From positions 1 to 48,300 of the forward strand of contig NZ_AOIS01000017.1 of assembly GCF_000337495.1 (NCBI RefSeq): a stretch of DNA of 48,300 nt, read 5' to 3'. The notes beneath the pieces are model-generated. The model worked only from the letters and a program-made list of their open reading frames with translations, searched no databases and was not told the origin of the DNA. This stretch comes from Haloterrigena salina JCM 13891 (lineage in GTDB: Archaea > Halobacteriota > Halobacteria > Halobacteriales > Natrialbaceae). The translations under genes and the position numbers were made by a program. Below are positions 42,888 through 48,300 of the stretch, one piece after another; position 1 is the stretch's first letter, and every line of letters starts with the position of its first letter.

Positions 42888-43466
42888 TCAGAACTCGGCG
42901 TCGACGCTGCCGTCCTCGTCCAAGTCGATGACGCCGTCGAAGCGCTCGCGGAACTGCTCGACGAGTTCCTCGTCGTGGGGTTCCTCGGAGACGTGGAAGA
43001 GGCCGATGGCGTCGTACTCCTCGAGTAGATCGAGGATGCGCTCGACGGCTTCGAGGGCGGCCTCGTCGCCGGCGTAGTAGGCCAGTTCGGTCACGGAGTC
43101 GAAACTGAGGCGGAGTTTCCCGTCGTGGGCCTCGAGGAAGCCGTCGATGTGCTCGACGATGCCGTCGACGTCGTCGGGGGCGGCGACGTAGTGGACGGTG
43201 TCGCTCTTGCGCCGCGAGTAGCCGTGTTCGATGCTCAGCGTGTCGAGGATCTCGGCGCGGTCCTCGTCGACGTCGTAGTACTCGAGTTTCTGTTTGACTT
43301 CGCGCGCGGTCGTTCGCGTAGAGACGACGAGGAAATGGTCGGTATCGGTCTTGAGAAATTCGGTGTCGATGCGGTCGGTTTCACCGGTGCTGGGGTGGAG
43401 AAGGAGCACGCCAGTGCCGCCTGGTACCGTCTCCGGAGTGCCGTCTATCTCAAGCGTATACTCCAT
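42888..43466 (-). CDS. Conserved-type haloarchaeal protein (HTR-like/DUF7090-like)
   Basis: 192 residues from ATG 43466 (MEYTLEIDGTPETVPGGTGV). The pattern VLLLHPSTGETDRIDTEFLK, VVSTRTTAREVKQKLEYY and a C-terminal SFDSVTELAYYAGDEAALEA recalls RecA/KaiC-fold proteins of the HTR-like group in which Walker A is lost. A TATA-like TATTAAGT on the minus strand (43493-43500) is about 28 nt before the ATG, supporting this start over the upstream extension. Function unknown. Confidence 0.75.
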   Translation of the reverse strand: MEYTLEIDGTPETVPGGTGVLLLHPSTGETDRIDTEFLKTDTDHFLVVSTRTTAREVKQKLEYYDVDEDRAEILDTLSIEHGYSRRKSDTVHYVAAPDDVDGIVEHIDGFLEAHDGKLRLSFDSVTELAYYAGDEAALEAVERILDLLEEYDAIGLFHVSEEPHDEELVEQFRERFDGVIDLDEDGSVDAEF

Positions 43467-43620
43467 ATTGCCGTGAACAACTTCCGGCACCGACTTAATA
43501 GTGCGGATGTTTGCGGGGCGTTCGCTCGACGCGCGAAAAGACGACCCACGGAAGGGTTCGCTCGGCCACGATCCGATGCCCACGGATTTCGGCCGACCTA
43601 AACCTCTCCGTTCATTTCTA

Positions 43621-43636
43621 TTTAGGCTAGCCTAAA
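43621..43636. promoter_or_regulatory. DtxR/IdeR-like palindrome
   Basis: TTTAGGCTAGCCTAAA, a perfect 16-bp palindrome that fits the TTAGG-n-CCTAA pattern bound by DtxR-family iron and manganese regulators. It lies 155 bp upstream of the 42888-43466 gene (divergent) and 129 bp upstream of the methyltransferase ATG, farther than usual for an operator. No iron-transport gene is next to it. Confidence 0.5.
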
Positions 43637-43764
43637 AAGCCTGTCGGTCGATCCACCGCCACCGGTTCGACTCGAACCACCGTCTTCCCAAGTCGGCGCC
43701 GACCCGGCGCGGGTCGCGATGCCGAGTCGAACACGTTTTCCTCGCCCGGCGTGAGAACTCGCGT

Positions 43765-44445
43765 ATGAGCGTTCGCGAGGAGTTCGACGAGTGGGCCGCG
43801 AGCGGCCGGGACAGAGGCATGGAAGACCGCCACTGGCACACCGCGAAGCACGCGCTCGCGCGGATGCCGGTCGAATCGGGCGACGTCGTCCTCGATCTAG
43901 GCTGTGGAAGCGGCTACGCCGGTCGCGCACTGCGGGACACCAAGGACGCGGGCCGCGTCTACGGCCTCGACGGTGCGCCGGAGATGGCCCGCAACGCCGC
44001 GGAGTACACCGAGGATCCGACGGTCGGATTCCTCGTCGGCGACTTCGACGAACTGCCGTTCGCCGACGACTCGATCGACCACGTCTGGTCCATGGAGTCG
44101 TTCTACTACGCCGCGGATCCAGAGCACACCCTCGAGGAAATCGCCCGCGTCCTCCGACCCGGGGGCACCTTCTACTGCGCCGTCAACTACTACGAGGAGA
44201 ACGTCCACTCCCACGAGTGGCAGGAGTTCATCTCGATCGAGATGACCCGCTGGGACCGCGACCGGTACCGCGAGGCCTTCCGCGAGGCGGGGCTGCACAT
44301 CGCCGAACAGGACAACATCCCCGACCGCGAGATCGCGATCCCCGCCGAGACCGAGTTCCCGACCGACGACTGGGACACCCGCGAGGAGATGGTCGAGCGT
44401 TACCGAGAGTTCGGCACGCTGTTGACCGTCGGCGTCGCGCCTTGA
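43765..44445 (+). CDS. Class I SAM-dependent methyltransferase
   Basis: 226 residues. SAM-binding motif I VLDLGCGSGYAGRAL (residues about 42-56), acidic end of strand 2 VYGLDGAPEM, then GDFDELPFADDSIDHVWSME and LRPGGTFYCAVNYY. A UbiE/Methyltransf_11-type enzyme; the substrate is not evident. ATG 43765 follows a CGTTTTC element about 27 nt upstream. The copy B repeat begins 16 bp after its stop. Confidence 0.9.
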   Translation: MSVREEFDEWAASGRDRGMEDRHWHTAKHALARMPVESGDVVLDLGCGSGYAGRALRDTKDAGRVYGLDGAPEMARNAAEYTEDPTVGFLVGDFDELPFADDSIDHVWSMESFYYAADPEHTLEEIARVLRPGGTFYCAVNYYEENVHSHEWQEFISIEMTRWDRDRYREAFREAGLHIAEQDNIPDREIAIPAETEFPTDDWDTREEMVERYREFGTLLTVGVAP

Positions 44446-44460
44446 TGGCAATCCTACGTG

Positions 44461-44605
44461 CGGTGGCGCGCGCTGTACCGCGACGAGTGAAAACGAGTCG
44501 CGGCACGAAGCCGTGCGAGGGATGAGGACCGCAGCAACCGAAGGGAGCGAGGACCGCAATCGGTTGGGGAGAGCGTGGCGATTCCGCGTTGCCACGATAG
44601 CAGGA
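44461..44605 (-). repeat. Structured intergenic repeat, copy B
   Basis: Inverted copy of 30493-30645. The inner stem here is CCGCGAC (44478-44484) with GTCGCGG (44497-44503), different in sequence from copy A but still paired; GTGGC...GCCAC (44575-44595) is kept. GAGGACCGCA occurs twice (about 44524 and 44549), as in copy A. It lies between the convergent methyltransferase and DUF1684 genes. Confidence 0.8.
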
Positions 44606-44828
44606 CGAAATTCGGTTTTGTTTGTTGCGAATACGTCGATCAAGATCGGTAACCAGTCTCGTACGCCCCCGTTTCGACTCGAGCTATCCGTCCGCTGACA
44701 ACCCCTTCGCTTCGACTCGAGATGCGTCGCTGTCCCCCGGTTTTCGGACTGTAACTCGACTCGAAACTGTCCGTGGAAAACGAGGTCACACGGCGTCGAC
44801 GGAGACGCCATCGACCTACACCGCGTCG
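44606..44828. other. Intergenic stretch with ORB-like fragments
   Basis: Rest of the 383-bp convergent gap. It holds CCCCCGTTTCGACTCGAG (44666-44683), ACCCCTTCGCTTCGACTCGA (44701-44720) and the inverted CTCGACTCGAAACTG (44755-44769). They resemble ORB parts but also contain CTCGAG, which is common in this genome. No gene seen. Confidence 0.4.
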
Positions 44829-45404
44829 TTACTCGAACCGCTCGCCGGCCGGAATCGCCACCTCGAGCCAGTTCTCCTCGGGCGGCAGCGGACAGTCGAA
44901 GGTGTCGCTGTAGGCGCAAAACGGGGTGTACGCGAGGTTGAAGTCGACGACGATCTCGTCGCCGTCCGCGAGGTCGCGGTCGGCCGACAGCTCCATGTAC
45001 CGGCCGCCCTCGTAGCTCTGCTGGCCCGTGGTCTTGTCCCGGAAGGGGACGAACAGCGGCTCCTCGTTGGGGCTCTCCAGCTGGTAGGCGTTGAGTTCGA
45101 ACGTACCGTCCTCGAGTTCCTCGTCCGCTCGCTCCAAGGCAAACTCGAGCGTCGCGACTCGTAGATACCGCATCTCTCGGCCCGCGGTCGTGTCCATCAG
45201 GACGACCTCAGGGTCGTCGTGGACCGTCGCGGTCGCGGCCACGCGGTAGTCCGGATCGGGATCGAAGTAGTCCAGGCCGTCGAACGAGTCGCGCTCTTCG
45301 GGCGGGATCGGCGACTGCGGGTGGTCCGCGAAGAACTCGTCTTTCTCGTCGCGTTTCGACTCGAGCTCCTCGCGCCACTGATCGACGTCGTCGAGCGTGC
45401 TCAT
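44829..45404 (-). CDS. DUF1684 protein
   Basis: 191 residues from ATG 45404 (MSTLDDVDQWREELESKRDE). The family core is clear: KDEFFADHPQSPIPPEERDS, GLDYFDPDPDYRV, and near the end DFNLAYTPFCAYSDTFDCPL with PPEENWLEVAIPAGE. This C-terminal block with cysteines and the PYCAYS-like motif is diagnostic. Function is not established for the family. Downstream of the small membrane protein gene on the same strand, 74 bp apart. Confidence 0.9.
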   Translation of the reverse strand: MSTLDDVDQWREELESKRDEKDEFFADHPQSPIPPEERDSFDGLDYFDPDPDYRVAATATVHDDPEVVLMDTTAGREMRYLRVATLEFALERADEELEDGTFELNAYQLESPNEEPLFVPFRDKTTGQQSYEGGRYMELSADRDLADGDEIVVDFNLAYTPFCAYSDTFDCPLPPEENWLEVAIPAGERFE

Positions 45405-45478
45405 ACCGTCAGTTAGGCGTCGAGACTGGAGTGGGTTGCGTTTGTCGCCGATGTTCTCCTCGAGGTTGTCGCTGACGC

Positions 45479-45685
45479 TCACCCTCGACTGAGGACCAGC
45501 GCGATGCCGGCTAAAATCGGCACCCAGAGCACCGTCGTGAGAATCAGTCCGGCGACGGAACGGGTTACACCGCCGGTACCCTCACCGACGTAGAGAGACC
45601 CCGCAGCGAGCGTGACGAGGAGCAGCGTGAGGAGCGCGTTCGTCGTCCGCCGGTCGCGCCCCAGCGATCGACTCGAGTCCGACAT
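45479..45685 (-). CDS. Small membrane protein, two TM helices
   Basis: 68 residues. A polar Arg-rich N-terminus (MSDSSRSLGRDRRTTN), then helices at about 17-33 and 44-64 (LILTTVLWVPILAGIALVLS). A minus-strand AATTTATCGG (45704-45713) is about 25 nt before ATG 45685, giving a leaderless mRNA. ATCGGT...ACCGAT (45691-45711) is an inverted repeat over this promoter. Probably in an operon with the DUF1684 gene. Confidence 0.75.
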   Translation of the reverse strand: MSDSSRSLGRDRRTTNALLTLLLVTLAAGSLYVGEGTGGVTRSVAGLILTTVLWVPILAGIALVLSRG

Positions 45686-45877
45686 CGGTCATCGGTAGTT
45701 GGATAACCGATAAATTACTTCTCATACCGAGATGAATACGATGGCCAGACGCGTTTCCCGTCGCAGTCGTCTCGACACGCCTCCATGACCGTGACTGTCA
45801 ACCCGTCTCTCGACCCTGCGCTTTTGCCGCCACGGCCCGTTCAGTTGCCACTCTCGGCTCGATCGGCCGTGGCCGCG

Positions 45878-46117
45878 TTACTCTGTGATCGTCAGGACGC
45901 CGTTCTTCGCGGAGACGTCGCTGGCCTCCGGCGGGAGTTCGAACTCGAACTGGTCGCCGTCGGCGACGATGATCGCGGTCGAGCCGAGAACGTCCATCTC
46001 GAGGTCCGCGGCGGCGTTCCCGAAGTCGACGGCGATAACGCTGCCGTCGTCGTACTCGAACGTGCGGATGACCGCATCGTCTCGCTCGACGTTTTTGAGG
46101 GAATTGGGGACCTTCAT
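45878..46117 (-). CDS. Hsp20-like small protein
   Basis: 79 residues: MKVPNSLKNVERDDAVIRTF, then ADLEMDVLGSTAIIVADGDQ and FEFELPPEASDVSAKNGVLTITE. The ending A-x-x-x-NGVLTI is the hallmark of the alpha-crystallin fold, but the domain is shorter than in classical Hsp20 (half length). A TTTAATCC element about 30 nt upstream on the minus strand may be its TATA box. Possibly a chaperone; a DUF7127-type label is a tentative recollection. Confidence 0.75.
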   Translation of the reverse strand: MKVPNSLKNVERDDAVIRTFEYDDGSVIAVDFGNAAADLEMDVLGSTAIIVADGDQFEFELPPEASDVSAKNGVLTITE

Positions 46118-46342
46118 TGTCTACCCGTGCGTAGGAGCCGAGCGGATTAAAGGGGCACGCCGGCAGCGTCCGGCGACCCGGCGTCGACGTAACGCTTATC
46201 GAAATTCCGGCGAACGACCCAGTATGTCACGGCGTTCGCGCCGGCCGCGACGGTTTCGACGGTCGCGGCGGGTTCGACGGTCTCGAGCGGAAACGGGAAC
46301 GGAATCGAAACCGAGGACGAGCGCGAAGGCGGGCCGACGGCG

Positions 46343-47302
46343 ATGACGGACCGCCGTCCGCCCGTCGTCTTCCTCGGCTCGCTCGCGGCGCTCTCGGCCG
46401 GCGTCGTCGCGCTCTCGCGATTGACCGGCGTCGGCATGGTCGTGCTCGCGCCGCTGTACATGTTCACGCCGATGCTCGCGGGGATCGCGACCTGTCTCGT
46501 CGGCCCGCCGTCGTTCGAACGGGCCGGGCTCCGCGTCGGCTGGGGACGGCTCCGCTGGCTCGCGGTCGCCGCGGTCGTCCCCATCGCGCTCGTGTTGCTC
46601 GGGACCGCCATCTCGCTCGCCCTGCCGGGCGTCGAGTTCGTTCCCGACGCGAACCCGCTGACCGGCGAGGGGACGGATTTCGCACAGACCCAGGGCGGCG
46701 AACCCGTCGGGCCGTCGCTTCCCGGCTGGCCGCTCAACCTGCTCGCGACGATCGCCGTCGCGATTGGGGTCGGCGCGACGCTCAACGTGATCTTCGCCTT
46801 CGGCGAGGAGTTCGGCTGGCGCGGCGCGTTTCTCACCTCGCTCTCGTCCCTCGGCTTCTGGGGTGCGTCGGCCGTCACCGGATTGGTCTGGGGGCTGTGG
46901 CACGCGCCGATCGTCCTCGAGGGGTACAACTTCCCGACCGAACCCGTCCTCGGGGTCGGCGCCATGACCGTCGCCTGTCTCGCGATGTCGCCGGTCTACA
47001 CCTACGTTACCCTCTCCGCGCGGTCGGTGCTGGCGCCGGCGATCTTCCACGGAACGTTCAACGCCTTCGCGACCACGCTGGTCGTCTTCGCGCAGGGAGG
47101 CTCGGAACTCGTCGTCAACCCCGTCGGCCTGATGGGCGCGCTCGCGTTCGGGATCGCCGCGGTCCTCATCGCGCTCCGCGGGGCGCCGGAACTCACTGCC
47201 AACTGGGCCGTCGCCGGCGACGACGCTGCGGGCCCAGACGCCGGAGACGGCGATCACGGCGGCGACCCGGGGACGCTCGAGTCGTCGAGCGGCGAGGCGT
47301 GA
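46343..47302 (+). CDS. CPBP-family intramembrane endopeptidase
   Basis: 319 residues with about eight transmembrane segments. Active-site motifs: FGEEFGWRGAFL (E-E-x-x-x-R), WGLWHAPIVL (F/W-x-x-x-H) and, later, IFHGTFNAFA (H-x-x-x-N/B). Such proteases cleave membrane substrates. ATG 46343 is used; no upstream start exists in frame before a stop at 46190, although the intervening sequence reads as open. A 40-codon Arg-rich ORF (46224-46346) overlaps the start by ATGA. The C-terminal 35 residues are acidic and cytosolic. Confidence 0.9.
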   Translation: MTDRRPPVVFLGSLAALSAGVVALSRLTGVGMVVLAPLYMFTPMLAGIATCLVGPPSFERAGLRVGWGRLRWLAVAAVVPIALVLLGTAISLALPGVEFVPDANPLTGEGTDFAQTQGGEPVGPSLPGWPLNLLATIAVAIGVGATLNVIFAFGEEFGWRGAFLTSLSSLGFWGASAVTGLVWGLWHAPIVLEGYNFPTEPVLGVGAMTVACLAMSPVYTYVTLSARSVLAPAIFHGTFNAFATTLVVFAQGGSELVVNPVGLMGALAFGIAAVLIALRGAPELTANWAVAGDDAAGPDAGDGDHGGDPGTLESSSGEA

Positions 47303-47407
47303 GCGCTGGCGTTCTCACACCCGTCGGTCGACCCGACGTTTACGGCGGAAGCCGCGGCAACCGTACTCCGTCAGGGATATGCACCACCGTCACCGAGTAG
47401 GCGAAGA

Positions 47408-48300
47408 ATGACCGACTGGCGCTCGATCTTCGGCCACGAACGCCCCTACGACGAGCAGGTCGACGGCATCGAGACCGCGATCGACGTTGCTCGAGACGGC
47501 GGCTACTCCGTCGTCGAGGGCGCCTGTGGCACCGGAAAGACGATGATCGCGCTGACCGCGGGGATCGACCTCGTGCGCGATCCCGACACCGACTACGAGC
47601 GCGTCTTCGTACTCACGAGCGTCAAACAGCAACTCCACCAGTTCGAGGAAGACCTCGAGACGATCAACGAGAACCTCCCTGACGACTGGAACCCCGTTTC
47701 GGGGCTCACCCTCGTCGGAAAGGCCGACGTCTGCCCGTACAACCGCGCCGGCGCGGGCGGGATCGACGACGGCAACGTCTACGACCGCTGTGAGACCCTG
47801 CGGGATCGCACCCGCGATCTGACCGGCGAGGGCGGCGACACGACCGCCGGGAGCCTGACCGCACAGGCGCGCAGCCAGCAGATGGGACTGGCCGACAGCG
47901 GCAGGCAGGGTGGCGGCCCGACGCTCCTCCAGACCGCCGGCGAGACCGCGCCCTACGCGCCCGACCTCCCGGAGTACAGCGGCGGCGGCCCCGTCGACGT
48001 CTCGACGGAGTACTGTCCGTTCTACGCCCAGTATCTCGAGGACCTGCCGGAGGAGGGCAGCGACGGGGATGCAGTCGAAGCGGTCCCCTACGACTTCACC
48101 GAGGCGGGGATGATCACTCCCGAGGACCTCGTCGCCCGCTCGGTCGCCCACGGAACCTGCCCGCACTCGGTGATGGGTGCCGTGCTCGGCCACGTCGAGG
48201 TCGTCATCGGGAACTACTACCACGCGTTCGATCCCCGGACGACCGGCTCCTTCACTGGCGCCCTCCTCGACGACTCGACGTTCGTCGTCTGCGACGAAGC
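47408..48300 (+). CDS. XPD/Rad3-type DNA helicase, N-terminal part (cut by window edge)
   Basis: 297 codons present. Helicase motif I EGACGTGKTMIAL, motif Ia FVLTSVKQQLHQFEE and the start of motif II (VVCDEA at the window end). Between them the iron-sulfur cluster cysteines of the XPD family appear: ADVCPYN, YDRCETL, EYCPFYA and HGTCPHSV. A Gly/Asp-rich loop at about 143-185 extends the Fe-S region. A 5'-3' helicase of nucleotide-excision repair type. Its 3' part lies outside. Confidence 0.93.
   Translation, partial: MTDWRSIFGHERPYDEQVDGIETAIDVARDGGYSVVEGACGTGKTMIALTAGIDLVRDPDTDYERVFVLTSVKQQLHQFEEDLETINENLPDDWNPVSGLTLVGKADVCPYNRAGAGGIDDGNVYDRCETLRDRTRDLTGEGGDTTAGSLTAQARSQQMGLADSGRQGGGPTLLQTAGETAPYAPDLPEYSGGGPVDVSTEYCPFYAQYLEDLPEEGSDGDAVEAVPYDFTEAGMITPEDLVARSVAHGTCPHSVMGAVLGHVEVVIGNYYHAFDPRTTGSFTGALLDDSTFVVCDE

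Noticed and set aside
1..48300. Very long open frames antisense to or shifted from real genes (for example over 24247-26580, 38419-39786, 15906-17276)
   Set aside because: They are byproducts of the high GC third position: Arg/Pro-rich or 'RDRGRDDR'-like translations, no family motifs, fully overlapped by well-supported genes.
1..48300. tRNA, rRNA or other known structural RNA genes
   Set aside because: I looked for cloverleaf-like blocks with GTTC-n-A and CCA-type acceptor patterns in the intergenic regions and saw none; a covariance search would be needed to be sure.

Overview
The window comes from a halophilic archaeon (class Halobacteria). The DNA is GC-rich and CTCGAG-rich, the proteins are very rich in Asp and Glu, and many genes have a TATA-like box about 27 nt upstream of the start codon, which indicates leaderless transcripts. 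Archaeal markers include RfcS, PolD small subunit DP1, Orc1/Cdc6, the ubiquitin-like modifier SAMP2, an XPD-type helicase, Bat-type HTH and Sec11-type signal peptidases. A tryptophanase and the general gene content would fit a Natrialbales-like haloarchaeon; that placement is inference.

Layout. 1-850: 5' part of alaS (minus). 1090-2474: two coupled genes for a Tat-exported protein and a membrane protein. 2660-4851: a polysaccharide deacetylase gene broken by a lone-tnpB (IS1341-type, IS200/IS605 superfamily) element; its two halves are intact but about 32 internal codons seem to be missing. 4842-10848: asparaginase, a degenerate sensor histidine kinase, rfcS, a polymer-forming (bactofilin-like) membrane protein and samp2. 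11129-19212: metabolic and regulatory genes (SolA-type oxidase, Bat-type HTH, peroxiredoxin, acetyltransferases, tryptophanase, aspartate kinase). 19213-19981: repeat and low-GC patch with a small membrane-protein gene interrupted by an in-frame TAG. 19982-22620: ABC-2 exporter divergent from its likely TetR regulator, with an 18-bp perfect palindrome between them. 22712-30371: acyl-CoA cluster (ligase, dehydrogenase, carboxyltransferase, two MaoC-type dehydratases), a winged-helix protein and an amidohydrolase. 30715-34734: PolD DP1 and two tandem signal peptidases. 34791-40718: a lipoprotein, orc1, a replication origin of the oriC1 type (37276-38637) and the origin-associated genes oapABC. 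40982-48300: small and hypothetical haloarchaeal genes, a CBS protein, a methyltransferase, DUF1684, Hsp20-like and CPBP proteins, and the 5' part of an XPD-type helicase.

How it fits together. The origin block is the core of the window: Orc1 faces away from an AT-rich segment bounded by two inverted 28-bp origin recognition boxes (ORBs) with G-runs, and oapA-oapB-oapC are transcribed away on the other side. PolD DP1 lies 3 kb away and RfcS 28 kb away.

Most notable observations: (1) three copies or part-copies of a structured repeat, all between convergent genes, with pairing kept despite sequence change; (2) a short palindromic repeat inserted in frame into two genes of the acyl-CoA cluster; (3) an ORB-like inverted pair encoding the same linker module (STGD...P-x-ET-x-G) in both orc1 and the DP1 gene; (4) a dense cluster of the otherwise rare tetranucleotide CTAG in the origin; (5) a histidine kinase that has lost its H, N and D/G1 residues; (6) the TnpB insertion that broke the deacetylase. 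No tRNA, rRNA or CRISPR array was seen.
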